Source of the DNA: Zerene cesonia
Lineage: Eukaryota > Arthropoda > Insecta > Lepidoptera > Pieridae
Reading direction: 5' to 3'
NCBI RefSeq assembly: GCF_012273895.1
Contig: NC_052102.1
Span: 4,300,917-4,364,916 of the forward strand
Length of the DNA stretch: 64,000 nucleotides
This document shows, in pieces, positions 37,401 through 48,737 of this stretch (position 1 is its first letter; each line of letters starts with the position of its first letter). The position numbers and the translations under genes were made by a program. The notes below the pieces were generated by a model that was not told the origin of the DNA, did not search any database, and saw nothing but the letters and a program-made list of their open reading frames with translations.

Positions 37401-38770
37401 GCAGTTTTTATTGAGCTGTTCTTTATATTCAGTGCACTCTGGGAAAATCAGTTTTATTATCTCTTTGGGTTCCTGTTCCTGGTGTTTTGTATATTAGTTG
37501 TATCTGTGTCACAGATATCCATTGTCATGGTCTACTTCCAGTTATGCGGAGAGGTATTGTTCTTTTATTGATATAAATATATTGATTGGTTTTTAAAATT
37601 TTTATGTTTCTATGTAATCAAATCGAGATATTTAATTGAGACTTTGTACACTTATCATGGATATGTGATAATAACATAATAGTATGAGTTCATCTTATTA
37701 GCTTGCAGTCGGCCTTGCATACGCGCCTCGAAAAAATTTACTCGATCCGTTTTGTCGCGTTTTCATCGTTTATGTCTATTTCCCTATCGTCCTTAAGAAC
37801 TTTTTCGTTGTTATTTGTTCTTGTTTCGGGCGAAAACATTCATCATCACACATCATCATGACATCTCATGTCGAAAGAAGAGATATAGGACGTTTAGATA
37901 CACAGACATGACCGCAAAATTTAATGGAGTTTCGAAGTAGTCAGGTGAGATATTTCTCGTCGTCGTTTTTATGGGCGAGTTAATATTATTTATTGTTTCT
38001 TATGAGCATATAGAACTACTAAAAGAAACAATTAATAATGTATCTTGCTTTAACCGGTCATGCAAAATGTGTAGTGGCGCGCTTGCTAGGCCGGCTGATA
38101 AGGATCTACAATTAAATAATTACCATATGAATACTCAGTAAATAAGACAACAGAGTTGATTCTGTCATCAAAGAGTGCTACTTAATTTTTATAGACTACT
38201 AGCATTTGCCCGCGGCTTCGCACTCGTTCATTCTGAGTTGTTTAATAAATGTTATCATACATATAAACCTCATGATTCATCTATTAGAAAAACCCATCAA
38301 AATCCGTTGTGTAGTTTTAAAGGTTTAAGCATACACCATAGAAAGTGACTTTGTTTTATACTATGTAGTGATATTTATTTTATTTACCTATATGTTTCTT
38401 TCATAAACCTCATCCTAAAAGTATATTTTCATAATGTAATTCTTTTTTCAGGATTATCACTGGTGGTGGAAGAGTTTCATAGTATCGGGAGGTTCTTCTG
38501 TATACATTTTAATATACTCTATATTTTACTTTTTCAAAAAGTTGGAAATAACAGAGTTTATACCAACTCTTCTTTATGTGGGTTACACAGGTACATTTTT
38601 GACATAATAAGTAAGGATATCATTTAAAATAGTAAGCAGCAATATACTTAATTTATGACATACTTTCAGGTCTCATGGTTTTAACATTTTGGTTGCTGAC
38701 GGGAACTATAGGATTTTTTGCGGCATACACATTTATTAGAAAAATTTATGGAGCTGTAAAAATAGACTAA
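34462..38770 (+). CDS. TM9SF4: Transmembrane 9 superfamily member 4 (nonaspanin)
   Basis: An endosome/Golgi nonaspanin; in flies it supports phagocytosis and adhesion. Exons: 34462-34476, 34556-34941, 35098-35253, 35915-36192, 36345-36548, 36761-37178, 37370-37553, 38452-38590, 38670-38770. Phases agree and sum to 627 codons (626 aa), against about 630-640 in the family. Residues 1-22 form a signal peptide, FYVPGVAP starts the lumenal domain, and the C-terminal half carries nine membrane segments (for example GMLSPASRGALM, FIELFFIFSALWENQFYYLF). LPYEYYSLP and GEVLRGDRIVNTP are TM9SF4 rather than TM9SF2/3 signatures. It ends KID, the KxD/E signal used for COPI binding and Golgi retention. Exon 1 codes only five residues. 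Confidence 0.95.
35276..35335. repeat. Perfect palindrome, 25-bp arms, 10-base loop
   Basis: The arms 35276-35300 and 35311-35335 are exact reverse complements, in the third intron of TM9SF4. Confidence 0.95.
35425..35575. repeat. Dispersed repeat, 'cccgaaatttcgaacacttc' family
   Basis: It is the same family as 48545-48680 (ttattaacccgacgtttcga, 'gcgtggtcacgg'). It lies inside a TM9SF4 intron. Confidence 0.5.
38200..38380 (-). repeat. Dispersed repeat in TM9SF4 intron
   Basis: It starts 'agcatttgcccgcggcttcg' and has a 'ccgttgtgtagttttaaagg' end. This is a common lepidopteran repeat layout, sitting in the seventh intron. Confidence 0.45.
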
Positions 38771-39187
38771 AATTGTTTCCATATGAAAGCTGTGAAGAAA
38801 ACAGAGGCTTACGAAAACGAATACGTTTTCAGAGGATCCAGTTCATATTAAGTGTTAAAAATTTGTAAAAACATTATATCACGAATGAAGAATATAAACG
38901 TTAGCATAATGTGAATTTTATGTAATAATGTTATTTTTTTCTCGCCCACCACTACCAAGCACAATATGGGCTTGGTGCGGATAAGTTCATTAACAATTTC
39001 TAACCGCACGCTGTACACTACATAATATTGTTATTTATTATGTATAAATATATTCCGTTTACCTATAGATACCTTATATAAATATCTTTATTGTATAGTG
39101 TTATAAGAAGTTTAGTTTCTAAATGGTTTGTTTGTAGCGTGTAATCTTTGGAAGTACGATCATGAAAATAGAATATAAATTTTCATT

Positions 39188-39193
39188 AATAAA
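39188..39193 (+). terminator. Candidate TM9SF4 poly(A) signal
   Basis: AATAAA lies 418 bases after the stop codon. A second AATAAA lies near 39780, but after an inserted MITE. Confidence 0.4.
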
Positions 39194-39477
39194 AAGCTAT
39201 TCAACCGGCCTACCTTGCGTGACACAACTAAATTGGAAATGTCGTTTTTGGTATAGTTTATATACGATATGATGATATCTATTTCACTTACGTCCCAGAC
39301 ATAGCGGCATATAAATATACAATGTCTAACAATCGAAAATATTTTGTCTACAAATCCTTTACCATGCCGGCATTTATCGAGTTGTTGATCGAAATTATTT
39401 GTTAAACAAAAAAATAAGTTGTCTTAAATTATATGATATGCAATGCTCTTATAACCATTTATAACATTTAAAACAAA

Positions 39478-39660
39478 AAAAGGTGTCTGCGATTCCCACA
39501 CGATAGAAGTGAAACTACAGTAATATAAAATAGTATGTATATTTCTGTCTCTTTCTTTGCCGGCTTCATTCTACACATTTTTGTATTTGCGTCTCTTACC
39601 TGTCGTTTTTCCATTGCATCAGGTTTGAAATCACAACGATTCTAAAGAAGTTTCACTTCA
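39478..39660 (+). mobile_element. MITE, solo copy of the 52 kb inverted pair
   Basis: It runs from 'aaggtgtctgcgattcccac' to 'gaagtttcacttca', with subterminal inverted repeats (gaagtgaaac / gtttcacttc). It is highly similar to 52136-52340 and to the reverse of 52781-53004. Non-coding, about 183 bp. Confidence 0.75.
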
Positions 39661-40096
39661 AAAATGCTATGTTTTTACATTAAAAGATTTTTTGTGTTTA
39701 GTTTAGTAGCCTTGAAGAGATCGCTATTTTGGCGTTGAGGCCGCCTTTTTGTGCGTAACTATGTGTATGTGTTAAGTAAATAAAGTGTTTTAATACATTC
39801 GTTCATTCAAAATTATGTAAGAATGGCTATTTTAAATAATATTACATTTCTTATTACGTTTTGGTATAAACCCTAACGTAAAGAACACATTTGCATAATG
39901 AAAAAATATAGTATACATAGAAAATTTTAAATAACTAAACTTTCGATCGACAAATTTCCTTGTTTTTTAACTTTTCAAGCAAAATTGTCATTAAAATTAC
40001 CCGTTTTCAACTCAAAGTTATTAATATTGTGTTTGCTGTAAATATATTCAAGTGATATCATTAATTAAAATAATTATTAAACTAGATAAATTTAAT

Positions 40097-40267
40097 ATGA
40101 ACAAAAGTAGCAAGCGATGGCAAACTTTTAACTCGACGAGTTACGCTACAGGCTTCTCGTTAAGAACCCTTGTTGATGTTGTCGGAAAGCTGTATATAAT
40201 ATGCTTATGGATCGGAAGATTTTCGCTTGCGCCATTCAGGATGCTTGTCGTGCTACAATCTAAATAG
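40097..40267 (+). CDS. Candidate small membrane-associated ORF, 56 codons
   Basis: The frame is GC-richer than its flanks. It starts with an ATG with A at -3 and stops with TAG, and an AATAAA follows 60 bases later (40327-40332). The protein has a basic N-terminus (MNKSSKRW), and a hydrophobic stretch from about residue 28 (LYIICLWIG, then PFRMLVVL). A further in-frame ATG lies 15 codons upstream. I know no homologue; a chance frame is possible. Confidence 0.25.
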   Translation: MNKSSKRWQTFNSTSYATGFSLRTLVDVVGKLYIICLWIGRFSLAPFRMLVVLQSK

Positions 40268-41394
40268 CTTCGAAGAATTTTCTCATAGTAAATGGGTGAA
40301 TGTTAGTTTATTTTAAGGTTTAAAAAAATAAAATTATATGAGACTTTCTGTTTTACATAAAAATGTTATTTTAATTTCTGTTGAAAAGAAGAGATTAATT
40401 ATGATAAATAACTTCATTTTATCTTTTAAACTTTTATTTTAATTAAAACTGATCGAAATCGAACTGAAAATAAATAAAAAACTGAAGGGAAGTAGAAATA
40501 TCTTATAATTTACAATCAGTTTATCATATTAATATCAGTTCTTACTTGAACTTGAATGCCAACGGCTTCCTGCGATATATGGCCCCACGTTCATTGCAAG
40601 CCTTCTTAAAGTTGTTCGTTCATAGTCAAATTGGGAGGAAGATCTCTCATAGCTCTTAATTTTAACACATCCTATACATCTCAACAGGCGACCTTGCAGG
40701 ACAATATATAACGTGAATATTGTGGTCTCGAAAAACGGCCAATACTTGCCAATATGGAAACGATCATTATCATACATGAGTTGAAATTTTTGGATCCGAA
40801 CTTTGTGTATGACAATAACATTTTTTTAATACCTCCGCGTGACTTTTTGTTTAGTTATACTGCTCTGCATGTACACCATGATTGTCCAGGATTAACGAAC
40901 TGACCCTGGAATTCATAAAGTTCCTGTTTTTCGTGAATCCGGATGCAATCCGATGCTGATCTGTTGATAAACAACAGTAAATACGTCAGTGGCTCACTGT
41001 TTGATGAATGGTTTCGAGCCCAATCATGCAATGTCCATATCATAGATTATACACTTATGTACGGTCCATAACTTACGGTTCGTTCCCTTACCAACTGCTG
41101 GTAATCTTCCAGAGGTTTAGTAAAGGATGATGATGTTGAGCCACATTCCCAGGAATACACTGAGAGATTTCCATTTCCCCACACAATTTTACAATAACTT
41201 ATATTTGCCTAGTTATCAGTTTTATGTACAACTTAAAGACGAATAATAATTAATTATTTATGGGTTTTTAAATTTGTGTATTCTTTTGTAAGTTTATTTA
41301 TATTTTTATGATTAATCTCTTTTCATTTTTCTTTTATTTTTGTGCGTGTATCGTATTGAGACGTAACAATTTTAAATCAGTGATTACTGAATTG

Positions 41395-41444
41395 AATTGA
41401 TTAATTCTGCTTATAGTGATTACTATAAGCAGAATTAATCAATT
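41395..41444. repeat. Perfect palindrome, 23-bp arms, 4-base loop
   Basis: Arms 41395-41417 and 41422-41444 are exact reverse complements around loop GATT. Confidence 0.95.
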
Positions 41445-42464
41445 TCGTATTTTGTGAAAGAAATATAAATTAGGTACTATTTTATTTCTAAAGCTCTTTG
41501 ATTGTACTTACACCGACACCGAGGAGAAAAAATAAATAGGTTGATGTTGTCATCAAAACTTTGGGTAGTGCGTCTTTGGACGTCGAAATTATGTCTAACA
41601 TGGTGTGTATCCAATATGCAACAATAACTTAATAATAAAGCGATGGTTACATATCATTTATGAAATTTGTATTTTTTTTGTGTTTTAATCAAATCATCAT
41701 CTTCATCCTGGCATAATTTTTTGGAGAACGAAGGATTACCATCTACAGGATTTTAAAATTTGGCGCCATTCGTGAAGAACGCGACTCGCTTGACAGACTA
41801 ACAGAAATTGGTATGGAGATTTGAAATTCAATTATTTGTCTCAACATGGCTTGAGCATTATCTTTACCATTATCTTAAACTATACGACCTAACAAAAATT
41901 ATTGTGGAAAATTTATTGCTAAAATTATTATTGTAAGTACGCGAATGTATGAATGTGTTTGTTCTGTATCAATCAAAAATAACTGATCGGATCTGTATGG
42001 AATAGATAATAGTCTGGATAAACGCAATACACACAGGTAATTTTTTTATCCGGGTACCACGCGAATTAATCCGCAGTCTTAAGCTACCTAAATATTCATA
42101 CAAATTCATATCTTAATTTTCAATGGTATGCATTTGTACTAGGTATTTTTGAGGAAGTAACTAACTGTAACACTAAAACATGAGCTGTCAATTAAGTGAT
42201 TGTCAGGCGTCAGCCCTTGCCCTCTTGATTCTTTGTCAGTGCATCCATAAAATGTGAATGTATCTTTAAAGTTTTACTTTTTTTACTTTGATTTGATGTG
42301 AAATGAGAGAGTACTTCAAGAAATTTTTGTTTCAAGAAAATAACAGAAGAATTACAGTTCAGTGTTCATAACAATCAAAAGAGATTGCATGTGTTTGTGT
42401 TTTAAAAACAAATGTTCTGGGGTTATAAAGTAATAGGTTAACTAGCTTTCAATAAACAAGCATC

Positions 42465-43914
42465 ATGGTTCAGGTATATTTCATAATTATTTAGATGTAG
42501 TTAAATTATGCTCATGATAAAAGCAAAAGTTATTGATTTTTATTTATATATGTGGTTTTTCATTGTATTAAAAACGGAACATAGTTTGCAAAAAAGAATG
42601 TTAGGTATATTATATGACGAAACTGCACATTTAAAAAAAAACTACCTCAATATATACAGATATTTACATTTTAATGTCGTCAATATATTTTTTTTTTATA
42701 AGTTTTGGTTCATGGGATTTGTGTCCATTTAATTATGTACTGTTAAAAATATGAAAAACTTACTCTACGAAATGTCTACGCAAGATCAAGGGCAAGCAGC
42801 TAGTATTCAATTAAAATGAATTAATGTTTTTTTGAAAATTATTCTAAAAGCAAATCAAATCTTATCTGTACTTTGTATTCAATCTGTTTGTTCATTGAAA
42901 TGCATAATATATTAAGTTCTTCCACTAACATAATTATATGCAGTGCAGGAAATTGACGATGCATAGCTCTTTTAAGTTGTTTAATTATTAATATTCGTTT
43001 ATTGGTGTAATAGTCCTTTTTTTTTTTTTGTTTAGGCTACAGATGAAATGGAGTTGCCTGATCTACCACAAGCAATGAATTTGTTAAAAGAAATGAATAC
43101 GAACATACAACAAGTATCTCAGCTTGTGGACAATATGTTAATCCGTGTCAAAAATGGTGAAATGACAACTGACAAAGGTTTAAGCTTTTTAGAAATGAAG
43201 TATCAAATGTTACTAAGTTATTTAATAAATTTAACTTATATTGTTCTAAGAAAATGTTCAGGCGAAAAAATTGAATCTGATCCTTCAATTGATAGACTTG
43301 TAGAAATTAGAACGGTACTTGAAAAGATACGTCCCATAGATTCTAAGTTAAAGTATCAAATAGATAAACTTGTGAAAACAGCTGTGGTTGGTGCAACCTC
43401 AGAAGAGGATCCACAGTCTTACCATGCTAATCCAGCTAATTTAGTAAGCAAGGTTGATAACAGTGAAGATGAATCCAGCGAAATGTCGGATGATGCTGAA
43501 AAACCCAAAGATAATAAATCAAATGTGTATGTTCCTCCAAAACTAGCAGCGGTACACTATGAAGAAAATATTCCGAGAAAAGACAATGAAAAGAATAAAG
43601 AGAGAGCTAGAAAGCAATTCCTAAATTCAAGTGTTATGAGAGAACTTCGAGAAGAATACTCTGAGGCACCAACAGAAGTCACAACTGGCAACTATGTCAA
43701 ACACTCGATTTCTAAACAGGAACAAGAAAAGACTGAATATGAAGAAAATTATCTAACACGCTTACCAGTAACTAAAGCTGAGAAAAATCGAAGGAAAAAA
43801 CTAACTACAGTTGGAATGCTTGCTGATGAAATAACTGGAAGCCGTAGTATTTCCCGTAAACACAAACTCAAAACTAAAAAAGGGAAAGGATTCAAAAGAA
43901 GGAAAACACATTAA
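42465..43914 (+). CDS. NGDN: Neuroguidin, Sas10/Utp3 family
   Basis: A nucleolar protein of the Sas10/Utp3/C1D family; in yeast its relative Lcp5 acts in the U3 small-subunit processome, and in vertebrates NGDN also binds eIF4E. Exon 1, 42465-42473, codes M-V-Q and ends at donor CAG|GTATAT; exon 2 runs 43036-43914. Together they give 295 aa. The Sas10/Utp3 domain covers about residues 12-110, with KGLSFLEMKYQMLLSYLINL and LVEIRTVLEKIRPIDSKLKY. An acidic middle (DNSEDESSEMSDD), YVPPKLAAVHY and a Lys/Arg-rich tail (KKGKGFKRRKTH), a nucleolar-type signal, follow. A start at the internal ATG (43048) would lose seven residues. Confidence 0.93.
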
Positions 43915-43943
43915 TCGTCTTCATTAATGACTATCACATATTT

Positions 43944-43949
43944 AATAAA
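43944..43949 (+). terminator. Candidate NGDN poly(A) signal
   Basis: AATAAA begins 30 bases after the NGDN stop codon. Confidence 0.5.
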
Positions 43950-45498
43950 TTAGTAACAACTACCCACTAACTGTTTTCATATGTAATTTGAATCATTAAT
44001 AAGTTGGAGCCCTCATTTTTTAGTTTTAAGTATGGATAGCTTTTTACTTTAAGGACTTGTAGTGGTTAATCAATTAATTTGAGCATTAAAATTTATATTT
44101 TTATAACTTTTTATAAGCATAAATATAATTCTGTTACGGAATGTGTCAAAAAACCTAATCCTGTTAATTCTTCAGTAAATTATGTGGATTTATGCAAAAA
44201 AATTATAATTTGTATGTTATTTTTTCACATTAGAATATTTAAATTAAATAGATAACAATAACATTAAGAAATGTCTCCCACACAAGTTTATTGCTGTTGT
44301 AAATGTCAAATATAAATAATATAAAGTTTCATAAAGAAATAGCATACAGGGTACTGAATGAAATAATTTATTTGCTAGATTCATTGCACAACTTTTTTTA
44401 AAACTATAATACAATGTTAAATAGTTTACATATTTTATACACATAGCAAGATTTATTATTAAATTCATATTGTGATTTATCTTGCCTTGCCCAGTGTAAA
44501 TCGAAAATTTTGTTGTAAAGGAAAGTTTTTGTGTGAATGATAATTGATGAGAAACTAAAATGTATCTTAAATGATCCTTAAATATTTCTGATATAGAAGG
44601 ATTGGTGTGATTGATTATGTCAATGTTTTTAATACATAAAAGATTGGCCACTGGAAAAGGCCTACAGCTTTTTGTAAAGTATAAAATTAAGCATATTAAA
44701 TTGCCCCATCTTATTCCTTTGCAAAAATAGTGGTTTATAGGTGTGTGGCATAATTTGTTATTATAATTTGTGATCCATTGTTTCGTTTATTTACTTTAGT
44801 TTTATGTGTTTTGTTTCAAAAAATTGTTTTATTTTGATAAGGATGATGTCTAATGTGGAACTCTTATAAACTCCTGTGGAAAAATCCTTCAATTATAATA
44901 AATAATAAACGAAATCGACGCCATTAGGATCAAAAATTATAAAGTATGTTTTTGTAATTATAAATGAACTTTTGATTTAGATATATCAGCTTTTATTCAT
45001 ATTTGTTGTATTCTAATTAATGCTTGTTTCATTAATAAGATTACTAAATAAATGTATTAACTGTGGAATATGTAATATGCATAATACATTTAATTTGTGT
45101 ATGTTTTTAACTAATGATTGATATAATTGTTGTGGGCTTATAGAAAATGCAAATATTATGGCCTTCTCTTGCTTTGGTATAAGAGGCCAATATTCTATAA
45201 AAAAAGTTAACCTATTTTAAGTGTTTACTGCAATTAATTCGTTTTTCTATATAAATCTACCTATCAAACAAAAAGGGTAGAAAATAAATGAGATGTCTAT
45301 GCATGTTTATTTTAACAAAAATTACGATACTTAGTTCCACACTTGTTCTGTTTGTGCATCCAATAACCTTTCGTTTATTGTATTTATTTTAAATAGTTTT
45401 TTATTTTTAATTTTGTTTAGTTAATGTTTAACTTTTTTTCGTTCGTATGAATCGATTGTGACTCGTAAATGTAATAAATAATTTTGGATATAAATTCT
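43950..45498. other. Intergenic DNA between convergent genes
   Basis: AT-rich spacer between NGDN (+) and the CFAP107-like gene (-). No gene is visible; the 135-codon reverse frame at 44244-44651 lacks coding character. Confidence 0.45.
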
Positions 45499-45504
45499 TT
45501 TATT
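45499..45504 (-). terminator. CFAP107-like poly(A) signal
   Basis: AATAAA on the minus strand, 16 bases after the stop codon; the 3' UTR would be very short. Confidence 0.5.
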
Positions 45505-45519
45505 TATCGCTGAAATTAA

Positions 45520-46137
45520 CTACAGTTTTGGAAAATCTTGAAGGCAGGTGGCTGGATTAAAAGATTGATATCGAAATAGACGCATTTCTCGAATATGCCC
45601 TATTGGAGTATGGGTGTCCAAGCATTGGTAGTCACCTCTGGGCGGAGCTGTACCATGGTTATGAGTTAGATCGGAGCGGATTACGCGATTCATTAACCAT
45701 ATTGGAGTTGCCATTGTTAACTGAAATTATATTTTAATAATTAAGTAAGTGAAATATATGATAACTATTTCGTACTAGGTATCTTGCAATGGAAAATGAG
45801 AATGAAATATGAAATAGAAAAGCAAAATAAATCGTAAGTAGTGTACCGGTTTTGTCACTCCTGGATATGGACTCCTGTAGTCGTCTTGTTGAGTAGTAAG
45901 GTAATCCATTACACCAAAATCACTAGGCAGTTGGGGCAAATCAGCTTTCTTCATCAACTTATTTCTACCAGGCGTGCTTAAATTTAAATTATGGATTTTA
46001 ATAATTTCAGCGAAAGAATTTTTGAAATTCGTCGAGTAGTTAGATTAACTGATAGACTGAGATGAGTGCGTTCAAACAACATCTTCAACTTATACCTTTA
46101 AACGAGCAATATCTTATACCTTTAAACGAGCAATTCT

Positions 46138-46188
<51 letters not shown>

Positions 46189-46888
46189 GGAATCTCGGAA
46201 TCGGCTCCAACGATTTTCATGAAATTTAGTATATAGGGGGTTTCGGGGGCGATAAATCGATCTAGCTAGGAATTTTTTTAGAAAATGTCATATTCGTGTT
46301 TTATTAGTGTTTTTTTTTTCCTGACATCTATTGGTGAATAATAATACTATTTTGCTTCGTAGATAGCTGGACAACTGAAATAACACATCGGCACTTTTTA
46401 TACCGATATTCCTACGGGATACGGACTTATGCGGTTTCAACCGCGGGTCACAGCTAGTCAGTATTGATATTACTAAAATAAAATTTTGAGCAGAGTCAGA
46501 CCATATAAATCCATTTAAAAGTTTATAGTTTTTAATACAATAGTACAATATCACATATAGATACTTCAGTTCTTTATTTAGGTACTTACTCTGTACAAGG
46601 ATACGATGTAAAGTTAACAAGTGGTTTAAAAGCGTAAATGGGGTCAGTTTTTGTAAATACTTGTTCAAGCATACTGTGCGTTTCTGTTTTGCCAATACCT
46701 TGATCTTGATTTCCCCAACGCGTGTAAGTACTGATGTGGTTGCTTAAGTAATCGCGATACACATAATTATCTTTCTTTTCTGCATGTATCTCATAATCCC
46801 AATTCTCTACTTTAGTTTTATGTCCATATGTATTTTTAGAAAATAAAATTTGTTGTGGCTTTTTAGCCATAGGATTTTTTGTCCTCAT
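45520..46888 (-). CDS. CFAP107-like axonemal microtubule inner protein
   Basis: Probably a sperm-flagellum protein lying inside doublet microtubules. Exons on the minus strand: 46888-46590, 45976-45847, 45720-45520. Phases agree and give 209 aa (vertebrate CFAP107/C1orf158 about 194). Features that line up with that family as I know it: an N-terminal VENWDYE, then an Arg-Tyr-rich stretch and YTRWGNQ; later GRNKLMKKADLPQLPSDFG followed by MDYL; then SPYPGVTKP before the last exon. Donor 2 (CCG|GTACAC) is weak but is the only one that keeps phase. The last 40 residues are lepidopteran-specific to my eye. There are no membrane segments. Gene structure is firmer than the family name. Confidence 0.6.
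46090..46136. repeat. 24-bp tandem duplication
   Basis: Cttatacctttaaacgagcaat occurs twice in a row, in the first intron of the CFAP107-like gene. Confidence 0.85.
46141..46185. repeat. (AT)n microsatellite, about 22 units
   Basis: An uninterrupted AT run of 45 bases. It abuts a dispersed repeat starting 'ggaatctcggaatcggctcc'. Confidence 0.95.
46353..46457 (+). mobile_element. Lep1-like Helitron, 3' part only
   Basis: It matches the 3' half of the element at 11744-11949 (agctggacaactgaaata, cctacgggatacggacttat, CAGCTAGT). It lies in the first intron of the CFAP107-like gene. Confidence 0.6.
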
Positions 46889-47689
46889 TTTTGTTATTAT
46901 TATGATAAATATATTACAAAATAAAAATTCACAAAACCTTTCAAGTCACAATGTGGCAAGCAATTTAATGAAATGTGTTTTAATTATCAATATTGTCTAT
47001 GTACTTATATTACCTTTAAATATCGTAAGTTTAAGTACCTATACTTATACCTATATATCGGTATTATTTCCTTTCAGCTTACTTAACAAAATAGTTTTTA
47101 TTCACTCTGTAGCGCAAATTCTCCCGCGATCGGAGGAAGAAACCGCGAGTAATAACAAATAGCTACTTATTTTTAAAAGAGCAACAACAGAGTTTCTTCT
47201 GGTCGCTTTCTTTAGAAACTGCTTTCCTTAAACTGGTGCTAAGCAAATAACTAAGCATTTTTTTCTATTTTGACGATTGCGCTGCGATTCAACATTTTTT
47301 TTAAAACCGTACATACATACCTAGGGGGTGATTGGGGGTGAATCATGAAAGTCATGAAATAAAACATTTCACATGCCGAATTAATAAACTCAAACTCAAA
47401 CATTTATGCCATAGATTATATACTTATATACTGGTAATTTCTTCATTCATCTAGACTTCCTATAGATGCACTTTTGAATCGTCATATTACACTGTTATGA
47501 CATTTACCACCGGTTCGGAAGCCAGTTTCTACAGAGAATAGCCGGCAAGAAACTCTGTTTGTTGTCTTTTAAAATAATATAAATTTTACATATTAATTCT
47601 ACATTACATTTTAATTCTATAATATGTAATATATACATAACAATGATGCCAAAGAACTGTCTTGAGGTTCTTAAGCTTAAGTTCATGGA
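46889..47689. other. Upstream region of the CFAP107-like gene
   Basis: AT-rich. I see no TATA box, no gene and no clear repeat. Confidence 0.4.
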
Positions 47690-48135
47690 TTGTCATCTTC
47701 CATATATTCATTAATGCTATAGTAGGCTCTCTGAACTGATGCATTTTTAATATAGTTTTTGAATTAAGCACTACTAAACGGTTTAATATTAAGAGGAATT
47801 GTATTGTTTAAGCAACAAGGTATACCCTTGTCCCACAAATGATTTTTTTGCTTTACTAAGCCGGAATACAGGCATTTCAAATTTAATTCTGTTCCTTGTG
47901 TAATAACAATGTCTATCTCCTACTTTTGTATGTCGCCGGATCGATGTTATTGTGTACGTGAAAAATGTAACTAAAAATATACTGTGACGGCACAGTAAGG
48001 ATAGCAGTACTCTTAAAGAGATCTCTTAATGAGTCCCGAGCACATAAATTGTATATGTAACGTATGGCCTTTTTTTGCAATACCAAAATAGTTTCAATAT
48101 CTGCTGCCCTGCCCCATAGTAGAATTCATGATGAT
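47690..48135 (-). mobile_element. Non-LTR retrotransposon reverse-transcriptase tail
   Basis: On the minus strand a decayed frame reads LLWGRAADIETILVLQKKAI, RYIYNLCARDSLRDLFK and AILTVPSQYIF. Further on come a HNTRNK-like relic and FRLSKAKKSFVGQG. These are C-terminal motifs of LINE reverse transcriptases common in Lepidoptera. It has several stops and frame shifts and no 5' half. Confidence 0.65.
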
Positions 48136-48296
48136 GATTCAGGACATGATGCTTTGCAAGTAGCTAAAATAAACCAGTCCAGTAAAGTCTTAACTAAAGT
48201 AACAACAGATTACATATCGGGATAATTAAAATCTTGTCCCACTTCAAATACTTTAATGTCTACACAAAATCGCTTTCCGTAACTTTTGTATATCTG

Positions 48297-48465
48297 GGAG
48301 AAGAGCACGCTTCGGCACGAATTGGGCTAGCTCGCACCGGGGAAGGACCACACCCCCTCAGAACACCAGCATGAAATAGTAGCTGCTGTGCTTCGCACGG
48401 TGAGTGAGAGAGTCGGATGCCCATTTCCTTTTCATCACCCTTCCCAGTCCATTTCTTCAACTACT
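48297..48465 (+). repeat. Dispersed retroposon fragment
   Basis: Same family as the front of 33660-34020: 'cttcggcacgaattgggcta', 'gtgagtgagagagtcgg', 'cacccttcccagtcc'. Confidence 0.5.
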
Positions 48466-48544
48466 TAAATACATGATATATACCTACACTTCCGTATCTG
48501 TTTTTTATTGTGAAGGTTTAGTATTTTCTTGTGTTTGGTTTCAC

Positions 48545-48680
48545 GCGAGTATTATACATTTAGAAATTAAAAACTTTTCAACGGATTTTAAACGCGATTT
48601 ATTCATTATATTATTAACCCGACGTTTCGAACACTTTACAGCGAGCGTGGTCACGGGGAGACCACGTTGAAAAGTTGTGA
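48545..48680. repeat. Dispersed repeat, 'cccgacgtttcgaacacttt' family
   Basis: A copy of the family seen at 35425-35575. It ends in a short inverted pair around 'ggtcacggggagacc'. Confidence 0.5.
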
Positions 48681-48731
48681 AGGTTTGTCGAGTATAAAAA
48701 ATAATAATTTATTTTTTGAAAAACTTATATA

Positions 48732-48737
48732 TTTATT
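48732..48737 (-). terminator. Poly(A) signal overlapping the RSPH10B stop codon
   Basis: Minus-strand AATAAA contains the TAA stop (48733-48735). If used, the 3' UTR would be only about 10-30 bases. Confidence 0.45.

Larger units (their letters stand above)
39661..42464. other. Intergenic DNA between TM9SF4 and NGDN
   Basis: Mostly AT-rich. It holds a small candidate frame at 40097-40267 and a perfect hairpin at 41395-41444. Decayed, multiply frame-shifted protein-like fragments on the minus strand at 40535-41050 are not identifiable. Confidence 0.4.

Noticed and set aside
40535..41043. Two reverse frames as a gene
   Set aside because: Protein-like pieces sit in different frames with many stops, and I could not tie them to any family.
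44244..44651. 135-codon reverse frame
   Set aside because: AT-driven Ile/Leu/Tyr/Asn composition, no motif, no splice or promoter context; it lies between two convergent genes.
46902..47162. 86-codon plus-strand frame divergent from the CFAP107-like gene
   Set aside because: Low-complexity hydrophobic translation of AT-rich DNA with no motif.
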